A program made the translations under genes and the position numbers. From VAZQ01 sp963739175 (lineage in GTDB: Bacteria > Pseudomonadota > Alphaproteobacteria > Rhizobiales > Xanthobacteraceae): a stretch of 64,000 nucleotides of DNA. The notes under the pieces are model-generated. The model was not told where the DNA came from, did not search any database, and saw only the letters and a program-made list of their open reading frames with translations. Of the stretch, positions 16,482 to 25,262 are shown in pieces. Positions within the stretch are counted from its first letter, which is position 1. Every line of letters starts with the position of its first letter. The stretch lies in NCBI GenBank assembly GCA_963739175.1, contig CAVTZH010000003.1, forward strand, positions 62,001 through 126,000, written 5' to 3'.

Positions 16482-17840
16482 TCAGCGCGCGCGGCCGGAC
16501 ACAAGATCCGCGATCGCGCGCGCGTATCCGAACAGGTCGGCGTCGCGCTGCTCGAACCCGAGCGCCTGCAGCCCGAGCGGCAGGCTTTCGTCCTCGAGCA
16601 GCGGCAGCGACAATGCCGGAACGCCGAGCAACGACGATGGGGCTGCGAACGCCGGGTTGCCCGTCGATTCGATGCCGATCGGCGCGGCGCCGCTGGCCGC
16701 CAGCGTGATGCACAGATCGGCGATGCCGGACAGCGCCTCGTAGGTTCGCCGCACCTCGGCGCGGCGGTGCAGTGCATCGCGATAGTCGTCGATGGTCATG
16801 CCTTCGGCCTCTTTCAGGCGCTGATGCATGTGCTGCGACAGCTTGGCCGCGTCGCGCTCGCGATAGATGTTGGTGGGCCAGCGCGACTCCCAGGTGTTGA
16901 TAACGCGCGTGAGCCGCTGCGTTTCGGCTATGGCCCGTTCCACGGCCTCAATTTCGGGCCGGTCGAAACGGTGCAGCACAGACACGCCGCCCGCGGCGAG
17001 CGCTGTGCACGCCTCATGCAATGCCGCCTTCGCGGCTTCGCTCGCATCGCTCCAGCCAGGGGTCTCGAGCACAGCGACGGTGCGCGGCGTCCGGCGCGAC
17101 GGCAGCGAGGTCGGCCCGGCAAGCCCCGGCCATCCCGGATCGCCGCCGGCACGCGCGACAATCTCGGTCAGTACCTGCCAGGCATCCGCAAGCGTCGCTG
17201 CCAGCACGCCCTGGACGCTCTGGCTGCAGAAGTCGTGGCTGCCGCCGCGGTTCACGGCGCCGACTGACGGCTTGAAACCGACGCAGCCGCAATAGCTCGC
17301 CGGCCGCAGGATCGAGCCGACGACCTGCGTTCCCAGCGCTGCGCTCACCATGCCGGCGGCGACGGCGGCGGCCGAGCCGCTGCTCGATCCGCCGGGCGTG
17401 CGCGCGAAATCGCCGGGATTGCGCGTCGGTCCCGGATGAACGGTGGCAAACTCGGTCGTCACGGTCTTCCCGAGGATGATGGCGCCGGCCTCGCGCAGCG
17501 CCTTCACGCTGGCGGAGTCGCGGCCGGAGCGCCACCCGGCGAACAGCGGCGAGCCCATGCCTGTCGGCATGTCGGCGGTCTCGATCACGTCCTTGACGCC
17601 GATGGGCATCCCGTCAATCGGCGACAGCGGCCGGCCCTCTTTCCAACGCCGGCTTGCGGCGTCCGCCAGCGCCCGCGCGTTGTGCGCGTCATGGCAGACG
17701 AAAGCCTGGACCTGCGGCTCGCGCGCATCCAGGTCCGTCAGGCACCGCTCAAGGAATGCGGCGGGTGAATCCTTGCCGGCGGCAAAGTCCGGCGTGGCCG
17801 CCAGATAGCTGCGCGGCGCGGGACGGGACGTGCTGCCCAT
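16482..17840 (-). CDS. Amidase-signature-family hydrolase
   Basis: Enzyme of 452 residues of the amidase signature family, which cleaves C-N bonds in amides with a Ser-cisSer-Lys triad. The lysine is in PIGVKDVIE, and the glycine/serine-rich signature is TPGGSSSGSAAAVAAGMV, followed by ALGTQVVGSILRPAS for the nucleophile loop. It is the last gene of a minus-strand set (carboxymuconolactone-decarboxylase-like, Bug receptor, amidase) and begins only four bases after the receptor stop. That suggests an imported amide-containing compound is hydrolysed; the compound is not identifiable. Confidence 0.88.
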   Translation of the reverse strand: MGSTSRPAPRSYLAATPDFAAGKDSPAAFLERCLTDLDAREPQVQAFVCHDAHNARALADAASRRWKEGRPLSPIDGMPIGVKDVIETADMPTGMGSPLFAGWRSGRDSASVKALREAGAIILGKTVTTEFATVHPGPTRNPGDFARTPGGSSSGSAAAVAAGMVSAALGTQVVGSILRPASYCGCVGFKPSVGAVNRGGSHDFCSQSVQGVLAATLADAWQVLTEIVARAGGDPGWPGLAGPTSLPSRRTPRTVAVLETPGWSDASEAAKAALHEACTALAAGGVSVLHRFDRPEIEAVERAIAETQRLTRVINTWESRWPTNIYRERDAAKLSQHMHQRLKEAEGMTIDDYRDALHRRAEVRRTYEALSGIADLCITLAASGAAPIGIESTGNPAFAAPSSLLGVPALSLPLLEDESLPLGLQALGFEQRDADLFGYARAIADLVSGRAR

Positions 17841-17844
17841 CGCG

Positions 17845-18882
17845 TCAGGGGCCCTTCAACGCATCGCCTGCGCGTTTGATAATGTGCGCCGGCGTTGCGT
17901 AGAGCTTGGTCACGAGCGCCTGCAACTCATCGCCGGACACCGGATTGACGTCGAGCCGCAGCTTTGCGGCATCGGCCAGCAGATCCTTGTCCTTAAGCGC
18001 CGCAAGGAACGCGCCGCGCATGATTTTCAAACGCGCGGCCGGGACGCCCTGCGCCATCACGAACGGGCGCCCGAATTCCTGCTGGCTGTAGATCAGTTGC
18101 AGCACCTGGCGGTCCTCATCCGAGCGCGCCAGATCGACGGCCAGCATCACGCCGTTCCTGGTCAGCTCGGGATTGCCCGTCATGTGGTTCTGCGACAACG
18201 GCATGATGAAGCCGCTCTCCAGCCATTGCGGGCGCTGCAGCTTCATCGCCGAGAAGCTCATGCCACAGACGCCGCTGACCTCATTCCGTTCGATGGCGAT
18301 GATGATCTCACGCGTCCCGGGATATCCCGACACGACCTTGAACCGCGTGCCGGCAATTGCGTTGAGCACGGCCGGCTGCTCTCGCGTCGCGCCGCCCTCG
18401 GCGCTGCCGCCGAGGATGACCTCTTTCTCCCGGACATCGGCGAGCGTCTTCACGCCGGCATCGGAGCGCACGAAGCACATGTCGATTTCGCTGTTGGCGC
18501 TGCCGAGGTGTGACAGCCGCGACGGGTCGTATTGCAGCTTGGCCTTGTCGAGGTACAGGCCGCCGGTGACGGTGCCGGGCAGCACCAGCGCGATGTAGGT
18601 GCCGTCCTTCGGCGCGGCGTTGCTCAAGTAACGTGCCACGACGTTGCCGCCGGCGCCGCTCATATTGGTCACGACGATTGTGGGATTGCCCGGCACATGC
18701 TTGCCGAGGTGCCGCGCGACCATCCGCGCGTAGCTGTCGTAGCCGCCGCCGGCGGTGCTGGCGACCGCCATGGTGATCTGCGCGCCTTGATAGGTGGCGC
18801 CGTCCTGCGCGTTCGCAACGCCCGCGAGCGCAAGGGCAGTGGCCGCTACACCAGCCTGCATCATTCTGATTTGTCGAAGCAT
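17845..18882 (-). CDS. Bug-family tripartite tricarboxylate transporter receptor
   Basis: Periplasmic solute-binding protein of 345 residues (TctC/Bug family). A signal peptide ends near ANAQ (residue 26). Family marks are VASTAGGGYDSYARMVARHL, HVPGNPTIVV and SGAGGNVVARYL. It belongs to the subgroup with GGGYD in the first loop, shared with the receptors at 58065, 59214 and 60805. No TctA/TctB membrane genes are nearby. It sits between the CMD-like gene (15 bases) and the amidase (4 bases), so it probably captures the substrate of that small pathway. Confidence 0.88.
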   Translation of the reverse strand: MLRQIRMMQAGVAATALALAGVANAQDGATYQGAQITMAVASTAGGGYDSYARMVARHLGKHVPGNPTIVVTNMSGAGGNVVARYLSNAAPKDGTYIALVLPGTVTGGLYLDKAKLQYDPSRLSHLGSANSEIDMCFVRSDAGVKTLADVREKEVILGGSAEGGATREQPAVLNAIAGTRFKVVSGYPGTREIIIAIERNEVSGVCGMSFSAMKLQRPQWLESGFIMPLSQNHMTGNPELTRNGVMLAVDLARSDEDRQVLQLIYSQQEFGRPFVMAQGVPAARLKIMRGAFLAALKDKDLLADAAKLRLDVNPVSGDELQALVTKLYATPAHIIKRAGDALKGP

Positions 18883-18897
18883 GGTTGCTACGGCACG

Positions 18898-19530
18898 CTA
18901 GCGAGTTGTCGGCTCCTTGAACGGCAGCGGCGTTCCTTCCGCGACCGGCATCCGGAATACGTTGAGCGTCATCGCCACCATGGCGTAGTAGCCGAGCAGG
19001 CCGACCAGCTCGACCATGCCGGCATCGCCGACCACCGCATGCGCGGCCTTGTAGGCGCGATCGCCGGCGCGGCGCGTGGCATAGAGCTGCTTGATGAACG
19101 CATAGATCGCGCGCTCGTCCTTCGGCGCCGAGGTCGGCTCGCGCCCGGCGCGCAACGCCTGGATGGTCGCTGGCTTCACGCCGGCCTTGAGCGCCTGCGG
19201 CTCGTGCGCGGCCCATTCGTAATGCGCCTTCCAGAACTGCGCGGTGGCGAGGATCGCGAATTCGGTCAGGCGCGGCGCGATCGACGTGCCGAAGCGGCAA
19301 TAGGCGCCGAGCTTCTGCGCCAGCTCGCCGAAGCCCGGCGCATGCAGGTAGCAGAAGAACGGCCCGCTCATCTTGAAGGTGCCGCGCGGGCCCGACGCTA
19401 TGGCGCTCATCAACGAGCGCTGCTCGGGCGTCAGTTGGTCCTCGGGGATGGCTGGAAGGCGGATCGGCCCCATTTTGTCGGCAGCCTTCTTTTGCGGCGC
19501 TTTCTTGGCGGACTTTTTCTTCGCTGGCAT
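18898..19530 (-). CDS. Carboxymuconolactone decarboxylase / AhpD-like family protein
   Basis: Protein of 210 residues with an alanine/lysine-rich N-terminus (KKKSAKKAPQKKAADK) ahead of an AhpD/CMD-like all-helical domain. The domain shows PRLTEFAILATAQFWKAHYEWAAHEPQALKAG; the WxxHE-type stretch is characteristic of this group, but the AhpD CxxC pair is absent. The start at 19530 follows GAGGAGTCTC. A long reading frame continues upstream in the same phase across the next gene, but that is antisense noise. The gene heads the CMD-Bug-amidase set; a decarboxylase or peroxidase role remains open. Confidence 0.82.
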   Translation of the reverse strand: MPAKKKSAKKAPQKKAADKMGPIRLPAIPEDQLTPEQRSLMSAIASGPRGTFKMSGPFFCYLHAPGFGELAQKLGAYCRFGTSIAPRLTEFAILATAQFWKAHYEWAAHEPQALKAGVKPATIQALRAGREPTSAPKDERAIYAFIKQLYATRRAGDRAYKAAHAVVGDAGMVELVGLLGYYAMVAMTLNVFRMPVAEGTPLPFKEPTTR

Positions 19531-19653
19531 GAGACTCCTCGGGCGGCTTGTCTTGTTGAATGGCGAACCCATACACTCTCGCATTCGCCGCGGCGATGGC
19601 CAACTAGGCGAATGTGGATAGGCGGGCGGCGGCGGGCGGCAGATTGGATTGCA

Positions 19654-21042
19654 ATGAAACAAGGCGACGAGGAGTTGAAGGCAGCACGGCCGCTCTGCTT
19701 CGTCCTGATGCCGTTCGGCCGCAAGACTGACGCGGCCGGTCGCACCACCGATTTCGACGCGGTCTATCGTGAGATCATCGCGCCGGCCGTGAACGCGGCC
19801 GAGCTCGATCCCATCCGCGCCGACGAGGAGAAGATCGGCGGCGCCATCCACAAGCCGATGTTCGAGCGGCTGATGCTCTGCAACTACGCGATCGCCGACA
19901 TCACCGGCGCCAATCCCAACGTCTATTACGAGCTCGGTATCCGGCATGCGATGCGGCCGCGCTCGACCGTGATCCTGTTCGCGGCCGGCACGACCCTGCC
20001 GTTCGACATCGCGCTCCTGCGCGGCATTCCCTATCAGACCAACGAGCAGGGCATCCCGTCCAATCCCGCTTCCTGCGCCGCCGCGATCGCCAAGCAGCTT
20101 GGTGCGGCGAAGGAGAATCCACACGACGACAGTCCGCTGTTTCAAATGCTCGACTACATGCCGCGTCATGAGGTCGATCACACCAAGACCGACACGTTCC
20201 GCGACCGCTTCAACTATTCCAAGCAATTCAAGGACCGCTTGGCCAATGCGCTGCAGCAGGGCGAGCAGGCGGTGAAGGAAACGGTTGCCGATCCCGCCTT
20301 CAAGAACCTGCACGACCTCGAGACCGGCGTCGTGGTCGACATGTTCCTGACCTTGCGCGACGTGAAGGCGCACAAGGAGATGATCGATCTCTACCAGCGC
20401 ATGCCGGAGCCGCTGCAGCGTGCCCGCATCGTGCGTGAGCAGTATGGTTTCGCGCTCAACCGCGAGGGCAGGGCGCAGGATGCGACCGCGGTGCTGAAGG
20501 CGGTGATCGAGGAGTTCGGGCCGTCGAGCGAGACCAACGGCCTGCTCGGCCGTGTCTACAAGGATCAGTGGGACAATGCGAAGAAAACCGGCGCCGGCGC
20601 GCTGCAGGTGCGCGGCCTGCTCAAGCTCGCGGCCGAGACCTATCTTGCCGGCTTCCAGGCCGACTGGCGCGACGCGTATCCTGGCGTCAACGCGGTGACG
20701 CTGATGGAGCTGATGGACACGCCGCCGCCGATCCAGGCCGAGATCCTGCCGGTGGTGCGCTTCTCGGCCGCGCAGAAGGCGAAGGCGAGCGGCGACTACT
20801 GGGACTATGCGACGCTGATGGAGCTTGCGGTGCTGGCGCGCGACGAGAATGGCGCCATGGAGCAGGCTGAGGTCGCGCTGACCAAGGCGCAGTTCGGCTG
20901 GCATCTCGAAACCACCGAACGGCAATTGCGCCTGATCCGCGAAACGCGCGCCGCCCGCGGCGAGCAGATTCCATGGATCAAGGATCTGGAGGACGCACTG
21001 GCGGAGAAGCGCGCACAGATGGCGGCGCAGAAGGCATCCTAG
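19654..21042 (+). CDS. Deoxyribosyltransferase/TIR-like (DRHyd-type) plus TPR-S protein
   Basis: Protein of 462 residues with two parts. Residues 14-115 form a Rossmann-like domain with CFVLMPFG, FDAVYREIIAPAV, and NYAIADITGANPNVYYELG; D82, N87 and E93 fit the active-site pattern of nucleoside 2-deoxyribosyltransferase-like enzymes. Residues about 165-455 are helical repeats matching the TRAFs-binding/TPR-S (DUF4071) domain. From memory, this pairing is described in bacterial conflict systems and in the N-terminus of eukaryotic ASK kinases, with a proposed role in nucleotide-derived signalling. There is no signal peptide, so it is cytoplasmic. An FMN-type oxidase gene follows after 14 bases. 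A direct effector is not adjacent. Confidence 0.72.
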   Translation: MKQGDEELKAARPLCFVLMPFGRKTDAAGRTTDFDAVYREIIAPAVNAAELDPIRADEEKIGGAIHKPMFERLMLCNYAIADITGANPNVYYELGIRHAMRPRSTVILFAAGTTLPFDIALLRGIPYQTNEQGIPSNPASCAAAIAKQLGAAKENPHDDSPLFQMLDYMPRHEVDHTKTDTFRDRFNYSKQFKDRLANALQQGEQAVKETVADPAFKNLHDLETGVVVDMFLTLRDVKAHKEMIDLYQRMPEPLQRARIVREQYGFALNREGRAQDATAVLKAVIEEFGPSSETNGLLGRVYKDQWDNAKKTGAGALQVRGLLKLAAETYLAGFQADWRDAYPGVNAVTLMELMDTPPPIQAEILPVVRFSAAQKAKASGDYWDYATLMELAVLARDENGAMEQAEVALTKAQFGWHLETTERQLRLIRETRAARGEQIPWIKDLEDALAEKRAQMAAQKAS

Positions 21043-21056
21043 ACACGGAGTTGATC

Positions 21057-21653
21057 ATGACGATCATGTATCACGATGGGAATCGGCGCTTGCAGGATGA
21101 ATTCGAGAGCCGGCGCATTGCGGATCGTCTGGAAGAGAAGCTCACCCGCACGAAATTCACCGACGACGACAAGGCCTTTATCGAAGGCGCGGTCTATTTC
21201 TTCGTTGCCACCGCCGACGCTGATGGTCGGCCCGACTGTTCGTTCAAGGGCGGGATGCCCGGTTTCGTTCGCGTGACCGGCCCGTCGGAGCTCGCGTTCC
21301 CGGATTATGACGGCAACGGCATGTTCAAGAGTCTCGGCAATCTCGCGGTGAATCCGAACGTCGGCTTGCTGTTCATCGCGCTGCACGACAAGCCGAAGCG
21401 GTTGCGGATCAATGGCAGCGCGGTCGTGCGGCGCGACGATCCGCTGCTGGCGCAAACCGTCGGTGCGCAACTGATCGTGCGGGTCACGGCGCGTGCGATC
21501 TTTCCGAATTGCCCGCGCTACATTCCGACCATGCAGCTTGTCGAGCCGTCGAGCTATGCACCGCGACCGGCGGTCGAGCCAGTCGAGCCGGCCTGGAAAG
21601 GCTTTGCCGATTTCAAGGACTACGTGCATCCGCGCCAGGAGACGGCGCGCTGA
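21057..21653 (+). CDS. Pyridoxamine 5'-phosphate oxidase-family flavoprotein
   Basis: Protein of 198 residues with the split-barrel FMN-binding fold. Visible family features are VYFFVATADADGRPDCSFKGG near the N-terminus and LLFIALHDKPKRLRINGSA. These enzymes are diverse flavin oxidases or reductases, and true PdxH activity is not implied. The ATG at 21057 has ACGGAG six bases upstream. It lies 14 bases after the TPR-S gene and its stop overlaps the next start (TGATG), indicating a three-gene transcription unit. Substrate unknown. Confidence 0.82.
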   Translation: MTIMYHDGNRRLQDEFESRRIADRLEEKLTRTKFTDDDKAFIEGAVYFFVATADADGRPDCSFKGGMPGFVRVTGPSELAFPDYDGNGMFKSLGNLAVNPNVGLLFIALHDKPKRLRINGSAVVRRDDPLLAQTVGAQLIVRVTARAIFPNCPRYIPTMQLVEPSSYAPRPAVEPVEPAWKGFADFKDYVHPRQETAR

Positions 21654-23167
21654 TGCCGGAGGATTCGGCAAAGCCGCGCCGATTGCTGGTTCGTGGCGGC
21701 GAGGTTTACGACCACGACGGCGACGTCCACCGGCCAAAGACGCAAGACATTCTCGTCGTTGGAGGCGACATCGTCGCCGTCGGAGCGCAGCTCGACGCCG
21801 GCGATGCGGAGGTGATCGACGCGCGCGGTAAGCTCGTCATCCCCGGTCTCATCAACGCGCACTACCATTCCCATGACACGCTCTGCCGCGGCCTGTTCGA
21901 GGAGTTGCCGCTGGAAATGTGGCTGCTCTACACGCTGCCGTTGGGCGCCAATCGCAGCCGTGAGGAGGTGAGGGCACGCACGCTCGTCGGCGCATTGGAG
22001 TCGATCCGCTGCGGTATCACCTGCGTGCAGGACATGCTGGGGCTGATCCCGCTCGACGACGCCAACACCGACGTCGTCATCGATGCGTACCGGGAGATCG
22101 GGCTGCGCGTGGTGTTCTCGCCCATGGTATGGGACGTGCCGCCGATCGCGATGGTGCGCCACAAGGACGACCTGCCGGCCGACGTGCAGGAGATGCTCGG
22201 CACCACCGGCCGTCCGATCCGCGATCAACTTGACTACCTCGAACACCAGTTCAGGCGGCATCCCGCCGGCGGTACGCTGCACTGGGCGCTGGCGCCGTTT
22301 GCGCCGCAGCGCTGCACGCCCGCGATGCTGCAGGGCTGCGCCGAGCTTGCCGCCAAGCACGACCTGCCAATCTACACGCACGTCTACGAGACGCGAGGTC
22401 AGGTGCTGATCGCGCGCGAGCAATTCACCGCCCATGGCGGCTCGCTCATCTCCTATATGGAAGACAATGGCCTGCTCGGACCGCGGCTCAATATCGTACA
22501 CAGCGTCTGGATATCGCGCGCGGAAATGGACCGCATGGCCGCCGCCGATGCTGGTATCGTGCTCAATCACCTGTCCAACATGAAGCTCAAGAGCGGTGTT
22601 GCGCCGGTCTGCGACCTGCACGACGCCGGCGTGCGCCTTGGCCTCGGCTGCGACAATTGCAGTGGCTCGGACGTCCAGAGCGTGTTCCAGTCGATGAAGA
22701 TGTTTTGCCTCCTCTCGGCGGTGAGCGAGCCCGAGCCCGGACCTCCGCTCGCGCACCGGGCGTTGCGGCACGCCACGCTTGGCAATGCCCGCACCGCCGG
22801 GCTCGCCGGCAAGCTTGGGGCAGTCAAACCTGGCCACAAGGCCGACCTGGTGCTGATCGACCTGAACGATACGGCCTATCTGCCCTACAACAGCGCGGCG
22901 CGTCAGCTCGTCTACACCGAGAGCGGACGCGGCGTGGCGAGCGTGATCATCGACGGACGCGTGGTGATGACAGGGGGTAAAGTCACGACGATCGACGAGG
23001 AGGCGCTTCGCCGCGAGGTCGAAAGTCTCATGCGCCATTTCATCGCCGATTACGACGCGGTTGTGGAGTCGCGCAAGCGCGCGCTGCCGTTCATGCTGGA
23101 TGCGCATCGCAAGGTCTGGGCGGCCGATATCGGCATGAATCGCTTCATCGGACGGACTCGGACATAG
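21653..23167 (+). CDS. TRZ/ATZ-type amidohydrolase (metal-dependent deaminase/chlorohydrolase)
   Basis: Enzyme of 504 residues of the amidohydrolase superfamily (AtzA/TrzN/SsnA/guanine-deaminase-like). Metal ligands are visible in order: NAHYHSHD (HxH), IYTHVYE, NIVHSVW and the late aspartate in LGCDNCSGSD. The C-terminal composite beta domain shows KPGHKADLVLIDL. It starts in a one-base overlap with the flavoprotein stop. Likely reactions are hydrolytic deamination or dechlorination of a nitrogen heterocycle; guanine- or triazine-type substrates are guesses from family membership. Confidence 0.88.
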   Translation: MPEDSAKPRRLLVRGGEVYDHDGDVHRPKTQDILVVGGDIVAVGAQLDAGDAEVIDARGKLVIPGLINAHYHSHDTLCRGLFEELPLEMWLLYTLPLGANRSREEVRARTLVGALESIRCGITCVQDMLGLIPLDDANTDVVIDAYREIGLRVVFSPMVWDVPPIAMVRHKDDLPADVQEMLGTTGRPIRDQLDYLEHQFRRHPAGGTLHWALAPFAPQRCTPAMLQGCAELAAKHDLPIYTHVYETRGQVLIAREQFTAHGGSLISYMEDNGLLGPRLNIVHSVWISRAEMDRMAAADAGIVLNHLSNMKLKSGVAPVCDLHDAGVRLGLGCDNCSGSDVQSVFQSMKMFCLLSAVSEPEPGPPLAHRALRHATLGNARTAGLAGKLGAVKPGHKADLVLIDLNDTAYLPYNSAARQLVYTESGRGVASVIIDGRVVMTGGKVTTIDEEALRREVESLMRHFIADYDAVVESRKRALPFMLDAHRKVWAADIGMNRFIGRTRT

Positions 23168-23258
23168 AGCGCATGCTCAAACGCACGATGCGCCTGTGAT
23201 GGACTTCAGCTAGGTTCGTCATGCCGGACTTTCCATTCGACCAAGGAGTTCCCCGGAG

Positions 23259-24231
23259 ATGTTGCGATTGCTGACCGCCGCGCTTGCCGCCACGATCTTT
23301 GCTGTGGCGCAGGCCCCTGCGCAGGACTGGCCGACCAAGCCCGTGCGCATCATCGTCCCGTTCGGCGCGGGCGGCACCGGTGACGCGCTGGCGCGCATTG
23401 TCGCCGAGCATCTGTCGGCGTCGCTCAAGCAGCAGTTCGTGGTGGAGAACAGGACTGGCGCCGGCGGCATGATCGGCGTGCAGGCGCTCGCCTCGTCGGC
23501 GCCCGATGGCTACACGGTCGGGATCACCAACGTCTCGACGCTCTCGCTCATCCCGGTGATCAATCCCAAGAACGCCTACCACCCGCTCAACGATTTCTCG
23601 CACGTCGCGTTCGTCGCCGGCGCGCCGGTGTCGCTCGCGGTGTTTCCCGAAGCTCGGCGTCAAGACGCTGCCGGAGTTCATTGCCCACGCCAACAAGAGC
23701 GCGCAGCCGCTGACCTTCGCGTCGTCCGGTCTGGGCTCGGACGGTCACCTGATCGGGGAGGCAATCGCCGGCTCGACCAAGATCAAAGTCGAGCACGTGC
23801 CCTACAAGAGCACGGCGCAGGCGCTGGCCGACGTGGTCGGCGGCCATGTCGCGTTCTCGACCTTCACGTTGTCGTCGTCATCGGCGTTCATCCGCGCCGG
23901 CACGCTGACCGGCATCGCGGTCACGTCGGCCGAGCGGATGTCGGATTATCCGGATCTGCCGACCTTCAAGGAGCTCGGCTATTCCGATCTCGTCTCGTCA
24001 ACCTGGTTCTCGATCTCGGGTCCGGCGAAGCTGCCGAAAGCGATCGTCGAGAAGCTCAACCGCGAAATCACCGCCGTGATGGCAAAGCCGGAGGTGCAGG
24101 CGCGCATGCGCCGTGACGGCCTCCTGACCGAGGCCATGAGCCCCGAGGCCTTTACCGCATTCGTGGCGGCCGAAGGCGCGCGCTGGACGCCATTGATCCA
24201 GCGCACGGGGTTGGCGGGAAAAGGGCTGTAA
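23259..24231 (+). CDS. Bug-family receptor, interrupted by a +1 frameshift
   Basis: Periplasmic tripartite tricarboxylate transporter receptor of about 323 residues. A signal peptide ends near APAQ; DWPTKPVRIIVPFGAGGTGDA and VVENRTGAGGMIGVQA are classical Bug motifs. At 23646-23648 the sequence TTTCCCGAAG needs one C fewer to continue as FPKLGVKTLPEF; after that the second frame runs unbroken to GLAGKGL at 24231. The site is a homopolymer, so a consensus error is plausible. It follows the amidohydrolase by 91 bases on the same strand with AAGGAG before the start, suggesting joint catabolic function. Confidence 0.85.
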
Positions 24232-24285
24232 CCGCTTGTTTTCTGCGGGTGGCGGAACCGCCTCGGAATCCCCATATATTGGGGC

Positions 24286-24510
24286 ATGAGGATGAAGATG
24301 TACCCGAACGGGGCTCCGCGCTCCGAAGACCCCAAACCCAAGCCGCCCCCCAGCCGAGAAGAGCTCGCCGCCCGCAAGGCCCGACAAGCGCAGGAGGGCA
24401 TCGCCGCCATGGCGGAATACGAGCGGCAGCAGCGGGCAACGCTTGAACGGACGGCACGGCTGCGTGCCGCGCGCCTCGCCCGTGAAGCCAAGAAGAGCGA
24501 CGCTGCCTAA
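24286..24510 (+). CDS. Small basic hypothetical protein
   Basis: Highly charged protein of 70-74 residues, rich in Ala, Arg, Lys and Glu, predicted largely helical after residue 25 (SREELAARKARQAQEGI, then ERTARLRAARLAREAKK). The start may be the ATG at 24286 or, better, the one at 24298, which has GAGGA six bases upstream. A CCCCA/TGGGG mini-hairpin (24270-24284) lies directly before it. A strong terminator follows six bases after the stop, supporting a real short transcript. It resembles small proteins I recall in Bradyrhizobium relatives; function unknown. Confidence 0.6.
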   Translation: MRMKMYPNGAPRSEDPKPKPPPSREELAARKARQAQEGIAAMAEYERQQRATLERTARLRAARLAREAKKSDAA

Positions 24511-24516
24511 TTGAAA

Positions 24517-24541
24517 AGGGGCACCCTTGTCGGGTGCCCTT
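24517..24541. terminator. Rho-independent terminator, possibly bidirectional
   Basis: GGGCACCC (24519-24526) pairs exactly with GGGTGCCC (24532-24539) around a five-base loop, extended by A-T and G-T pairs; AAAA precedes the stem on the left and TT follows on the right. It lies just after the small basic protein gene and before the convergent GlcG/HbpS-type gene. Confidence 0.75.
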
Positions 24542-24572
24542 CCGCACAGTTGGCCGTGCGCGCAATTGCCGG

Positions 24573-25099
24573 CTACTTCAACTGATCCTTGATCTTGTCG
24601 AGCGCAGCGTTGCCGCATTCCTCATCGAACTGGCCGCCCGGCGCGCCGCTGACGCCGAGCCCGCCGATGATCTTGCCGCCGGCCCTGATGGCCATTCCGC
24701 CGCGCGCGTAGGTGATGTTGGGTAGCTGCGTGTTCGGGATGTTCGACGGCGGCGCCTTCGCCATGCGCTGCGCGACCTCGTGGGTCGAGCTTTCATTGCG
24801 TCCGAGCGTCAACGACGCTGCGGCGTAGGCCTTGTAGTAGGCGTTGTCCTGGGAATGGATCGGCGCGCCATTGCCACGCAGCACGGCCTGCCGCACGCCT
24901 TCGAGATCGACGATGACCGCCCATACGTTGTATTTCTTTCTGCGCGCAGAATCGCGACGGTGTCGCCGACCACCTGGTTGGCGAGGTGTGCCGACAGCCT
25001 TGGCTGGTTGATGACGCCCTGGGCGTAAGCCGCCGAAGCGGCCGCGGCGACGGCGGAGCCGACTGCGATGGCGATAGCGGTACTCGAAACACGCGACAT
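24573..25099 (-). CDS. Secreted GlcG/HbpS-family protein, interrupted by a -1 frameshift
   Basis: Relative of the protein at 7954-8433. The signal peptide (MSRVSSTAIAIAVGSAVAAA) starts at 25099, preceded by GGGAGGAC. The frame breaks at the A-run opposite 24937-24939: with one extra A the text continues LRAEKKYNVWAVIVDLEG and runs to the family end GGLGVSGAPGGQ and KIKDQLK. The last seven residues are nearly the same as in the other paralogue. A homopolymer deletion is the simplest explanation. Heme or small-acid binding is a family possibility only. Confidence 0.8.
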
Positions 25100-25262
25100 G
25101 ATGTCCTCCCGGGATGTTGTGTATCGGTAGCCGCAGGACGATAGGCAAAAAGCGCAAGCCGCGAAAGCCGGGTTCGTGCTAGGTTGCCGCCCGAGGAAAC
25201 GACGCCCGGTTCGAGAAAATGTGCGCGAATGCGCACGCGGTCCGGGGCAAGGGAGGGCCACA

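Noticed and set aside
19620..19643. GGCGGGCGGC direct repeat before the TPR-S gene as a regulatory operator
   Set aside because: Short, GC-only repeat that can arise by chance in this composition; no dyad or known binding motif.
18898..20925. A 675-codon minus-strand frame spanning the TPR-S gene and the CMD-like gene
   Set aside because: Only the last 210 codons resemble a protein family; the rest is the antisense of the TPR-S gene and is arginine/leucine-rich noise produced by GC bias.
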